6,351 bases of DNA from an uncultured Eubacteriales bacterium (GTDB taxonomy: Bacteria > Bacillota > Clostridia > Oscillospirales > CAG-272). Below the pieces are notes generated by a model. The model did no database searches, had not been told where the DNA came from, and saw only the letters and a list, made by a program, of their open reading frames with translations. The stretch spans positions 1-6,351 of the forward strand of contig CAKSQF010000038.1 of assembly GCA_934486825.1 (NCBI GenBank), given 5' to 3'. The first letter of the stretch is position 1. Each line of letters opens with the position of its first letter. A program made the position numbers and the translations under genes. This document shows, in pieces, positions 1 to 6,164 of this stretch.

Positions 1-1
1 G

Positions 2-223
2 TATGGCCATATCCTTGATGAAGACCGAAGGAAGAATGCGGAACTTATGGAGAATGCCTTTTATAATAAGGAAAATCTCAATCCGCAGATGAAAAATCAG
101 GATGAAGGCAGCAGTACGATCACGGTGCCGAATGGAGTGGATGCAGAACTGCTGATGAAAGTGCTGGGGAATCCGGAGATGGCAGCGTTGCTTACATCAT
201 TGGCAAAGACGATGAAAGTATAA
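2..223 (+). CDS. Tyrosine recombinase/integrase, C-terminal end (5' partial)
   Basis: This is the 3' end of a site-specific integrase that would cut and rejoin attachment sites to move an integrative element or phage. The first complete codon is Tyr, followed by GHILDEDR and then an ENAFY stretch. In clostridial phage/ICE integrases this (T)YGHI..DEDR block carries the nucleophilic tyrosine, so the window probably starts on the active-site residue. The Arg/His catalytic residues lie upstream of the window. After the tyrosine block there is a tail of about 50 residues ending in NPEMAALLTSLAKTMKV, which is polar at first and then helical. The gene closes with three consecutive stops (taa taa tag, 221-229) and is followed by an intrinsic terminator. 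Base composition is more G/C-rich than the next intact gene. An integrase at this place suggests that one end (att site) of an integrative element is nearby, but no att core can be identified from one copy. The family call is by recognition of the motif; the rest of the protein is not visible. Confidence 0.8.
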   Translation, partial: YGHILDEDRRKNAELMENAFYNKENLNPQMKNQDEGSSTITVPNGVDAELLMKVLGNPEMAALLTSLAKTMKV

Positions 224-237
224 TAATAGGTAGAAGG

Positions 238-282
238 ACGATATTGTACAGATGGAAAAGTCTGTGCGGTATCGTTTTTTTT
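238..282 (+). terminator. Intrinsic terminator after the integrase
   Basis: A 15-bp stem pairs 238-252 (acgatattgtacaga) with 261-275 (tctgtgcggtatcgt), with three G-U wobbles and an 8-nt loop. A run of eight T (275-282) follows directly. It lies 15 nt after the integrase stop and should end the integrase transcript, insulating the cargo genes to the right. Confidence 0.88.
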
Positions 283-354
283 GATGGGTAGAATTCAAAA
301 ACTTTGTAATATTCTGTCGAATATTGTCATGTATATAGTGAAGGGCGGTTTTAC

Positions 355-620
355 ATGGCAAGAGATGAAGAAATCAGATCAATAAAAGAAAAGTTGGACT
401 ATTATACGATGGGGGCTGACGATGAGCAATTTGATGTCGAAGAGGTACAGAAATTGCTACACAGACTGGATGTATTGGAACTAGTACTAATGCCGTGGAA
501 ATGAGCAGACAAAGCATTAAAAGATTTCTGGAAATACTTAGATGGGAGACAGATAATAGTAGAAGGGAAAATGCAAAGATAAAGGTAGGATTTGAAAAAG
601 TAATATGTTACTATATATGA
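355..620 (+). pseudogene. Frameshifted, truncated remnant of a small clostridial regulator (anti-sigma-like) gene
   Basis: An ATG at 355 is preceded by an A/G-rich ribosome binding site (aagggcgg, 341-348) and opens a 49-codon frame ending at the stop 502-504. The product begins MARDEEIRSIKEKLDYY and is acidic and helical. From about 480 the +/-1 frame reads on sensibly (…EMSRQSIKRFLEILRWE…RRENAKIKVGFEKV) up to a stop at 618-620, so one frameshift near 475-490 would join the two into a protein of about 88 aa. The IKEKLDYY…D.EEV..LL.LL..LE pattern reminds me of the cytoplasmic N-terminus of clostridial membrane-anchored, anti-sigma-like proteins (DUF4367-type), which continue into a transmembrane segment and an outer domain. 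Those parts are absent here. The family link is from memory of the pattern and uncertain. Alternatively the 49-aa frame alone is a real small protein. There is no sigma-factor gene in the window. Confidence 0.45.
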
Positions 621-687
621 AAATAAGTATGTAAATTAAAATTGATAATTATTACTGTATTTAGAAAAGGAAAGAGGGGATGATGTT
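621..687. other. Short A/T-rich leader upstream of the nuclease/SEC-C gene
   Basis: Very A/T-rich spacer. Only weak promoter-like matches are visible (for example TTGAAA at 592-597 with TATATG at 614-619, spacing 16), and I do not rely on them. The ribosome binding site aaagagggg (671-679) of the next gene lies at its end. Confidence 0.35.
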
Positions 688-2928
688 ATGTATGATAAGA
701 AGGCAATAAATGAAAAATTGGTTGAATGTGAGAATAGTTTTAACTTAAATTATAATAATTTGATAAAGGAAGTTGAGAGTCATAACAAAAAAGAGTTATT
801 AGCTATGTTTGGAGTGAGGCATTATATTGACTTGATACAAGGAAAAAGCTCATCAGAAATATCGTCTGCCTTATTGGAATATATTGCGGGGATATGTATT
901 TCCTCCGCAAACCTTAGAAATGAAAAAGTCGATAATGTTATTTATAAGAAAATAAATTGTTTATGTGAACAGTTAGCAGATGATCAATTAATAATAAATA
1001 TGTATGCATCGATTAATGAAGAGGATGATAATGAAACTGTCAGCAAAAAACTTTTTTTGGGCGAAATGAAGAATAGTTATTCATTTACGAGAGGTTATTC
1101 ATGGTATAGAATTATTGAAGAAGAAAATATCAAAAAAATTTTTGCTGGTTTTGAATCAAAAATAATTCATACGATTGGATTTGCTCCAACGGAAGTTTAT
1201 GTACTGGCAGACGCATATGCTAATTTGCTTTTTGACAGGATAAGAAGTATTGCATTGCCAAAGTTGTTGTGCGAACCAGATGCAATGCAAAATTATGATA
1301 TTTTTAGTCTTGTAGGTGATAATTATTATGATTTGATGAGTATTACACGTGATGAATTATATGAAAAATGTAATGAACTGCCAAGAAATCATTTTAATGC
1401 AATTATTGATTTTTTTTCATGCAAGTTATCATCCAATGACCTGTATGAAAAAGTAAAGTATTTTACCGATAATAACTTTTTTTCTATGCATCCAATTATT
1501 GATGATGGTGAGAAATTGTTGATAATAAATCATCAATTATTGTTATGGAATTTAAGGGAGTGTATTGAGGAAGTAATTAAGAAAGACAACAAATTATGGA
1601 ATGATTATGATAAAAATCATAAAGCAAAATTTTTAGAAGAAAAGTCATCCAAATTAATTAGAAATATTCTTCCACAATGTACAATATTTAATTCACTATA
1701 CTATCAACCTGCAGGAGAAGAAACTGCATGTGAACTAGATTTATTAGCAGTATATGATAATATTGTTATTCTTATTGAAGCGAAGAGTGGAATTTACTCA
1801 CGTCCTGCTAAGCGTGGGGGACTAAAGAGACTAGAAACAGTTGTTGATAAGAATATAGAATTTGCATTTGTTCAAGCAGATAGAGCAAGAGCATATATAA
1901 ATGATAACATAGAGGCGAAATTCTATACTGATGCGAATTTGAGAAAGGAAGCGGTTACACTTAAGGCAGAAGATATTGCTGATGTTTTTATAATAAATAC
2001 TACACTGGATTATTATGCAGAATTAGGAGTTGATCTGTATAAATTAAAGAAATACGGCATATACAAACGGGAAGAATTTCCGTGGACTGTCTGTGTCGCT
2101 GATTTGGAAGTAATTGCTGATTTCATGGACTTTCCTAATCAGTTTTTATATTACATGTATTTAAGAAGGACTATTAATAATACATTTTCAGAAAAAAATG
2201 GCGCAATATTATTATATGAATTGGACTTGCTTGCTATGTATAAGACTGAAAATACAGAAAAATTTTTGGATTATGATATAGGTGGTAATGAAAAAATTCT
2301 ATTAGAAAATGGGGTAATACCATGTTCGAAAGATTATTCTAATTATTTTAGAGACTTTTATGAAAAGTATTATGAAAAAAAGGAAAAGCCAGAGATAGAA
2401 AAGAAAGTGTATAACAGTAGATTTTTACAGATGTGTAGACAAATTGAGGAATACAATACCAAAGGATTTTCTTTTTTTATTTTAAGATTTCTTGATTTAG
2501 ACTTGGATGATCAAAATTGGTTGTTTAAACAAATAGATGAGTCTTGCGAGAGAACTAGAAAAGATAACAAAATGCATACAGTATCATTTAAGCGTATGCC
2601 ACAACATTTTTTTTCTGAACCATTTGGCTTGGTAGTATATACTGCATATAATAAGGATAGAAAAAAAGTCGAAAGATTAGCGTATTCATCTGGCAGAATA
2701 CAACAAGGTCAAACAGGCATAACACATTGGATTACTTTATGTATATTTCTAGATGATGACCGTCATTTTATAAATCAATTCTATTTTTACATGGGATCAG
2801 ATGAATTAACAGATGAATTGAGAAGTATAACATCGCATATTCCTGTTACTGCACCTATTAAAGTTTATCCGAATGATCCATGTCCATGCGGTTCAGGAAT
2901 GAAATATAAGAAGTGTTGTGGAAAATAA
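688..2928 (+). CDS. Large protein with PD-(D/E)XK nuclease-like core and C-terminal SEC-C zinc motif; candidate defence nuclease
   Basis: 746 aa, cytoplasmic by appearance (no signal peptide or membrane segment seen). ATG 688 is chosen because aaagagggg sits 8 nt upstream; the two nearby ATGs at 680 and 683 are out of frame. Residues 1 to ~310 are a helical, Asn/Lys/Glu-rich region I do not recognise. Residues ~312-420 look like a PD-(D/E)XK (Mrr/NERD-like) nuclease core: E317/E318 on a helix, then D351 in ELDLLAVYD, a hydrophobic strand IVILI, and E364-A-K366, giving the D-x12-E-x-K signature. A basic helix with AKRGG and later FAFVQADRARAYI follow. Residues ~430-725 are unrecognised. The last 19 residues are a SEC-C motif (PNDPCPCGSG…KKCC), with C732, C734, C743 and C744 in C-x-C-x8-C-C spacing. 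In SecA and many unrelated proteins this motif binds zinc and mediates partner or nucleic-acid contact. A DNA-cleaving defence role is inferred from the domains and from the integrase/IS setting. Strongly A/T-rich compared with its neighbours, suggesting acquisition by transfer. Confidence 0.85.
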   Translation: MYDKKAINEKLVECENSFNLNYNNLIKEVESHNKKELLAMFGVRHYIDLIQGKSSSEISSALLEYIAGICISSANLRNEKVDNVIYKKINCLCEQLADDQLIINMYASINEEDDNETVSKKLFLGEMKNSYSFTRGYSWYRIIEEENIKKIFAGFESKIIHTIGFAPTEVYVLADAYANLLFDRIRSIALPKLLCEPDAMQNYDIFSLVGDNYYDLMSITRDELYEKCNELPRNHFNAIIDFFSCKLSSNDLYEKVKYFTDNNFFSMHPIIDDGEKLLIINHQLLLWNLRECIEEVIKKDNKLWNDYDKNHKAKFLEEKSSKLIRNILPQCTIFNSLYYQPAGEETACELDLLAVYDNIVILIEAKSGIYSRPAKRGGLKRLETVVDKNIEFAFVQADRARAYINDNIEAKFYTDANLRKEAVTLKAEDIADVFIINTTLDYYAELGVDLYKLKKYGIYKREEFPWTVCVADLEVIADFMDFPNQFLYYMYLRRTINNTFSEKNGAILLYELDLLAMYKTENTEKFLDYDIGGNEKILLENGVIPCSKDYSNYFRDFYEKYYEKKEKPEIEKKVYNSRFLQMCRQIEEYNTKGFSFFILRFLDLDLDDQNWLFKQIDESCERTRKDNKMHTVSFKRMPQHFFSEPFGLVVYTAYNKDRKKVERLAYSSGRIQQGQTGITHWITLCIFLDDDRHFINQFYFYMGSDELTDELRSITSHIPVTAPIKVYPNDPCPCGSGMKYKKCCGK

Positions 2929-3183
2929 AAGTGTATATTTGATACAGTTACAGTAAGAAATCAGTATAGTTTGAGTTAAACATTAGTAATAATAAAAAGG
3001 ATTTGAATATTACAACAGTATTAAGTACAATATTTTTTTGTCGCTAAGAAAGATGCTATCTATTTCCCATATGGTAAGGAATTGCCAACTCAAGTGATTG
3101 TAGATATTACAAAACAGTGTTTAAACTGATGGATTTTTCGCAAAAAGTCGTATCGCAGCAACTAATAAGGAGAATATACCCAG
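2929..3183. other. Intergenic region between the two nuclease-like genes
   Basis: Holds no intact gene. It contains a good promoter (3003-3031), a short open stretch without a start codon (3025-3129, see findings) and the ribosome binding site aaggag at 3167-3172. No intrinsic terminator for the 746-aa gene is evident, so some read-through into the next gene is possible. Confidence 0.6.
3003..3031 (+). promoter_or_regulatory. Predicted vegetative promoter for the GIY-YIG-like gene
   Basis: The -35 box TTGAAT (3003-3008) and the -10 box TACAAT (3026-3031) are separated by exactly 17 bp, each one mismatch from the sigma-A consensus, and an A-rich tract lies just upstream. Transcription would start near 3038, giving a leader of about 145 nt before the ATG at 3184. 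An own promoter argues that the downstream gene is not simply the second gene of an operon. Confidence 0.55.
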
Positions 3184-4266
3184 ATGAACAATATATTAGA
3201 AACAAATTTAAACTTAACTCACGCTCCTATATCTATCAAAGATTTCAATCAAATAAAGAAAGCATCTGTACTTGACTCTGAATCCTGGCATGAGAAACAA
3301 AGTCTTGACAAGGCTTCTCTCTATATCATAGGCAAACGAGAAGTCCCGGTTTTCGTTCCTCGAAGGGAAATATCGGATAAATCTTGCTTAATCCTTGATG
3401 TTGAGGTGGGGAAAGAATGTTTCCGTATTTTCGTCCCTGCATTTGCAAATCCCAAATACTCTTTGAACGGCTTTGCAGGAATAAAAACGGAACCAGAGGG
3501 ATTGGAGAAAGCACAGAAAATATGGCTGTTTGCTTATAATGATAAGGGTGAAGCTGTTTCTAATATTGGATTTACCTTTGATGAGCTGTTTTATTATTGT
3601 AGCAATGGATTGTTCCATGTGATCATGCAAGGCGATTTTTCCTCTGCGATTACGTATGAGGTTCTTTATGTAGGAGAGGCTGTTAGAGAGAAGCTGACGC
3701 AAAGATTTAAGGCACATCATGCTCTACAAGATATGCTTATAGAAGAGAAAGTAATATCACCTAGCTTTGATAAAAGTGAAGAACTTATATTGATGCCGTT
3801 TACCATTGACTCTTATATGTGTACGATGCTTACGGGATTTAGTCCGGAGAATGACTGGAGTAAAGCATTCAGCGGGAATTTTGATGTAACACCTAACCAG
3901 ATAAGCCTCGATGCAGAAAAGGCTCTCGTTCATGGTATGAACCCAAAGTATAACTGCATACGATTTAAGAAATATCCATTTTCAAAGGATGGTCTGTATA
4001 AATCCGATGCCAGTGTCTTTTGCTACGCAATTGTTGAGAACATGATTTTGAAGTATGACGCAGGGAACGTCATAGGATGTCCTGAAACGGCATTTGCTTC
4101 ATCCATTGTAGGAGCTAAAGACGGGTACACTAAAGTCTTTGTTCCGGGTGAGAACAAGACTGAACGGTACGCAAAAAAATGGTATGCCGAACATGAGAAG
4201 CGAATGATTGAAGAAGATTATACATTCACAAGTTCGGATAGTCAACACACTGATAGGTGTATATGA
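3184..4266 (+). CDS. Protein with divergent GIY-YIG-like nuclease domain (hypothetical)
   Basis: 360 aa. The ATG at 3184 is supported by aaggag (3167-3172), 11 nt upstream, a slightly long spacing. Residues 1-140 contain an unrecognised beta-rich region with VPVFVPRREI and FRIFVPAFANP. From ~156 the sequence has the order of a GIY-YIG fold: ITY (156-158) in the GIY position, YVG (162-164), R174 on the next helix, then H178/H179, and after a strand ELILMPF the segment E245-x2-LVHGMNPKYN with P254, Y256 and N257. Catalytic GIY-YIG enzymes use the two Tyr, the Arg and the Glu, all of which have counterparts. The two motifs are much closer together than the usual ~10 residues, so this is an atypical subgroup resembling YIG…R…H..LQ.IL proteins in Gram-positive accessory regions. 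The C-terminal ~100 residues are unrecognised and end in a polar tail. No signal peptide or membrane segment. The nuclease role is inferred; it could be an inactive DNA-binding relative. Less A/T-rich than the 746-aa gene. Confidence 0.78.
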   Translation: MNNILETNLNLTHAPISIKDFNQIKKASVLDSESWHEKQSLDKASLYIIGKREVPVFVPRREISDKSCLILDVEVGKECFRIFVPAFANPKYSLNGFAGIKTEPEGLEKAQKIWLFAYNDKGEAVSNIGFTFDELFYYCSNGLFHVIMQGDFSSAITYEVLYVGEAVREKLTQRFKAHHALQDMLIEEKVISPSFDKSEELILMPFTIDSYMCTMLTGFSPENDWSKAFSGNFDVTPNQISLDAEKALVHGMNPKYNCIRFKKYPFSKDGLYKSDASVFCYAIVENMILKYDAGNVIGCPETAFASSIVGAKDGYTKVFVPGENKTERYAKKWYAEHEKRMIEEDYTFTSSDSQHTDRCI

Positions 4267-4282
4267 TATTCACATAATACGA

Positions 4283-4330
4283 TTTTATAAATTTGCATTT
4301 TTCCTGAAAATTAAATTCAAGTTTATAAAA
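4283..4330. repeat. Long A/T-rich inverted repeat just after the GIY-YIG-like gene
   Basis: ttttataaatttg (4283-4295) is the inverse of caagtttataaaa (4318-4330), matching at 12 of 13 positions with the odd one forming G-U in RNA. The 22-nt loop contains a further tttt…aaaa pairing. It starts 16 nt after the stop codon and has no T-run, so it is more likely a 3' transcript-stabilising stem or a processing site than a terminator. Confidence 0.45.
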
Positions 4331-4354
4331 CTGATGGCGTAAAAGAACGTAAAG

Positions 4355-4380
4355 CTGGGAGCATTAACTTCCGGTTTTTT
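4355..4380 (+). terminator. Intrinsic terminator of the GIY-YIG-like gene
   Basis: The stem ctgggag (4355-4361) pairs with cttccgg (4368-4374), including two G-U pairs, around the loop cattaa. Six T (4375-4380) follow, and an upstream AAAG can extend the stem against the T-run. It lies about 90 nt after the stop codon. Confidence 0.75.
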
Positions 4381-4394
4381 AAGTTAAAGCAAAT

Positions 4395-4409
4395 ATAAGT
4401 AAATAATGG
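4395..4409. repeat. 15-bp direct repeat, left flank of the IS (putative target duplication)
   Basis: ataagtaaataatgg is identical to 6110-6124. Matching stops at both edges (t4394 versus c6109, c4410 versus t6125), so the repeat is exactly 15 bp. Both copies stand about 4 nt outside an end-repeat of the element, as expected for a duplication made on insertion. Confidence 0.65.
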
Positions 4410-4413
4410 CTGA

Positions 4414-4451
4414 CTTGAAAAAGTAAATTCTAGTGCAGGGGTAAATTCCAC
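4414..4451 (+). repeat. Left-end repeat pair of the IS (copies E and A)
   Basis: Two overlapping copies of the ~20-bp IS repeat: a degenerate one at 4414-4433 (about 12/20 to consensus) and a better one at 4432-4451 (agtgcaggggtaaattccac). The consensus of all copies is TGTGCAAGGTTAAATTCCAC. These are probably the left terminal transposase-binding sites. Confidence 0.55.
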
Positions 4452-4580
4452 TACGCTTTAAAATTCTTTGATTTTTTGGGATGGTGGGAGGCTAAATCCT
4501 TGTAAAACTGTTATAATTAGATTAACTTTCCATAAAACATCTTAATTTCAGGCATGGCAAACAAGCCTCTGGATAGTTTA

Positions 4581-4637
4581 TGTGCAAAACTAAATTCCAC
4601 AGGCCACTTTCAAAAAATGTGAATTGTTAAGTTCCAG
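4581..4637 (+). repeat. Subterminal IS repeats downstream of the transposase (copies B and F)
   Basis: Copy B, tgtgcaaaactaaattccac (4581-4600), matches the consensus at 17 of 20 positions. Copy F, tgtgaattgttaagttccag (4618-4637), matches at 15 of 20. Both have the same orientation as the left-end copies and lie between the transposase stop and the left end. The rest of 4452-4662 shows no gene and no clear terminator for the transposase. Confidence 0.5.
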
Positions 4638-4662
4638 TCTGACAGCAGGTTTTTATGCTAAG

Positions 4663-5976
4663 TTAGTGGTTAAAGCGTATCAGCTTAGGCGTCAGATTGA
4701 CTTTATCGGGTGGAATCGACCTAAGCTGAAGTGCTTTTAAGATGTCTATGCCATAGTTTTCAAGTGCTACGTCATACGGTGTTCGACCACCAAGACTTTC
4801 TCTCGGGGTTGAATTTATATGATCTACGATAGTTCTTAAATCCCACTGGGTGAGATATTCAAAGCTGGTCTTTTTAGGAAGAATCATTCGAAGCATGGTA
4901 TGAGCCTGCTCGATGCCGCCTTTTTGACCGCTTCTCATCGGATCACAGTAATAGATGCTTGACCGCATAATGCCATGAATGCCATTTTCGAGAGACTCCG
5001 GATCTCCGAATTCAGATCCGCGATCCGTAAGAATCGTGTTGAACAAGGTTAAAAAATCATATGTGCCAAGCTGGTGCTCCAACTTGTTAAAAACAAGTTT
5101 TACGGCGCCTTTGGTGCATCTGTTCATAATGAATGCAAGAAACAGTTTTTCACGGGTTAAGAAGAATGTCAGGATGACACGCTTTGAGTCCTGCGATGAG
5201 TGAACGGTATCCATTTCAGCAAAGTGGTCAAGCCCAAGGGCTTGAAAATCAGAAAACATACGTCTAATAAACACAGACCTGTCTTTGATCTGGGTCTTGT
5301 GTACTTTGCGGGGGTTGAATTTTACCTGGCGTTTCAGGTCGATGTTCCTTGCAGACAGAATTCCTTTATCAAGGTAAGAATACAGAGTCCGCACAGACAG
5401 ATCGAGTTCTGGGTGATTCGTTACAATCTGATACGGAGACTGTCCCTGAAAAATCAGAGGCGTGATGACCATATCTTTCTGATGCAGTTCATGTCTGGTC
5501 ATGTTTATACCGGCTCTGGACTGTGAGAGACATTCTTTGTATTTGCGATCAGCAAAAATAGCATCATAGCGGTATTTGTGGGCAATCGTGCAGTGATTGA
5601 TTGCTTTTGGACACCCGTTACACACATAAGGTGCTTTATCAAGTCGGTTACATCGTTCTTTGATAAAGTCCGGACATGTCTGGTTGCAGGTTGGACAGGT
5701 GGTACATTTGACACCACAGAGAATGATCTTGCCACAGGCATTGACTTTTTTGCAATGATATCTGTGGATGCAGAAGTTATGTGCATTGTTAAAACAGCCT
5801 TTGTGATACCAGTCGCTGAGCCTGTGCAGTCTGATTTCTTTTGAGATTGTTGTTGGATCTTTACAAAGATATCTTGCAATGTCCTTAAAAGAACAGCCAG
5901 TGTTTAGGGATTTTTCAATATATTTGCGATCTTCGAGAGTAAGATGCTTTTGATTACCGGGAATATATTTGCTCAT
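4663..5976 (-). CDS. IS30-family transposase with Cys-rich zinc-finger insertion
   Basis: 437 aa DDE transposase that would cut and join the ends of its own IS. The start at 5976 is chosen because GAAGGAG lies 7-8 nt upstream on the minus strand; an in-frame ATG at 6024 would add 16 residues but has no good ribosome binding site. Residues ~12-50 form the IS30 helix-turn-helix (LTLEDRKYI…SFKDIARYLCKDPTTISKEI). Residues 61-129 hold 13 cysteines, several as C-x2-C pairs, a likely zinc-binding region known in many Bacillota IS30 proteins. The catalytic core has D256 (AEMDTVHS), D318 (LTDRGSEF) and E356 (GGIEQAHTMLR); the last two are 37 residues apart, slightly more than the usual ~33. The frame is uninterrupted from start to the terminal LIRFNH, so the enzyme looks intact. 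Copies C and D of the IS repeat lie 55-95 bp upstream of its start, where bound transposase could repress its own promoter. Confidence 0.95.
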   Translation of the reverse strand: MSKYIPGNQKHLTLEDRKYIEKSLNTGCSFKDIARYLCKDPTTISKEIRLHRLSDWYHKGCFNNAHNFCIHRYHCKKVNACGKIILCGVKCTTCPTCNQTCPDFIKERCNRLDKAPYVCNGCPKAINHCTIAHKYRYDAIFADRKYKECLSQSRAGINMTRHELHQKDMVITPLIFQGQSPYQIVTNHPELDLSVRTLYSYLDKGILSARNIDLKRQVKFNPRKVHKTQIKDRSVFIRRMFSDFQALGLDHFAEMDTVHSSQDSKRVILTFFLTREKLFLAFIMNRCTKGAVKLVFNKLEHQLGTYDFLTLFNTILTDRGSEFGDPESLENGIHGIMRSSIYYCDPMRSGQKGGIEQAHTMLRMILPKKTSFEYLTQWDLRTIVDHINSTPRESLGGRTPYDVALENYGIDILKALQLRSIPPDKVNLTPKLIRFNH

Positions 5977-6030
5977 GCTAGTTCTCCTTCTACTGCTATC
6001 AGAAGGCCAACCTGAGCATACCACTTATGA

Positions 6031-6071
6031 TGTGCAAGGTTAAATTCCACTTGTGCAGAAGAGAATTCCAC
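6031..6071 (+). repeat. Tandem IS repeats upstream of the transposase (copies C and D)
   Basis: tgtgcaaggttaaattccac (6031-6050) and tgtgcagaagagaattccac (6052-6071) stand head to tail with a 21-bp period. Copy C equals the consensus. They point the same way as the copies at the other end of the IS, so they are direct, not inverted, repeats across the element. Position upstream of the transposase suggests a role as binding sites or operator. Confidence 0.6.
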
Positions 6072-6085
6072 CGTATAAATGGATG

Positions 6086-6105
6086 GTGAAATTAAACTTT
6101 GCAAT
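6086..6105 (-). repeat. Right terminal repeat of the IS in inverted orientation (copy H)
   Basis: Read on the minus strand this is attgcaaagtttaatttcac, matching the repeat consensus at 15 of 20 positions. It is the only copy in reverse orientation and the outermost on the right, 4 nt inside the 15-bp direct repeat, so it pairs with the left-end copies as a terminal inverted repeat. Confidence 0.5.
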
Positions 6106-6109
6106 TTTC

Positions 6110-6124
6110 ATAAGTAAATAATGG
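6110..6124. repeat. 15-bp direct repeat, right flank of the IS
   Basis: ataagtaaataatgg, identical to the left copy at 4395-4409. Removing 4410-6124 would restore a plausible empty site in which this 15-mer sits 26 bp downstream of the spacer start and directly upstream of the promoter at 6136. Confidence 0.65.
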
Positions 6125-6135
6125 TCAAAAAACAA

Positions 6136-6164
6136 TCGACATCCGACCTCGCACACGTTATAAT
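6136..6164 (+). promoter_or_regulatory. Near-consensus promoter for the next rightward unit
   Basis: The -35 box TCGACA (6136-6141, one mismatch to TTGACA) and a perfect -10 box TATAAT (6159-6164) are 17 bp apart. Transcription would start near 6171 and run to the right out of the window. It begins 11 bp beyond the IS flank, so the insertion left it intact. It is native to the interrupted region rather than part of the IS. Confidence 0.65.

Larger units (their letters stand above)
4410..6109 (-). mobile_element. IS30-family insertion sequence, complete, about 1.7 kb
   Basis: One intact IS30-type transposase occupies most of the element on the minus strand. Limits are set by the perfect 15-bp direct repeats outside it (4395-4409 and 6110-6124). 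Just inside, imperfect ends face each other: left TTGAAAAAGTAAATTCTAG (4415-4433) and right, read inwards, attgcaaagtttaatttcac (6105-6086); a second left copy (4432-4451) matches the right end at 14 of 20 positions. A length of 1700 bp is at the upper limit of the family. A 15-bp duplication is odd, since IS30 elements usually duplicate 2-3 bp, so the exact ends could differ by some bases. The element sits between the terminator of the GIY-YIG-like gene and a rightward promoter at 6136, so it probably disrupted no gene. Confidence 0.65.

Noticed and set aside
3326..3720. Two minus-strand open frames inside the GIY-YIG-like gene
   Set aside because: They lie wholly within a better-supported gene that has a ribosome binding site and recognisable motifs; their products look like low-complexity shadows and they lack ribosome binding sites.
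4979..5879. Open frames of 74-124 codons overlapping the transposase on both strands
   Set aside because: All overlap the DDE transposase in other frames. No sign of a programmed frameshift is needed because the transposase frame is continuous.
5977..6024. Upstream ATG at 6024 as the transposase start
   Set aside because: It adds 16 Ser/Arg-rich residues absent from the typical family start and has no good ribosome binding site, whereas ATG 5976 has GAAGGAG at good spacing.
4414..6105. The repeated ~20-bp motif as a CRISPR array
   Set aside because: Spacing is irregular (18 to over 1400 bp), copies are degenerate, one is inverted and no cas gene is present.
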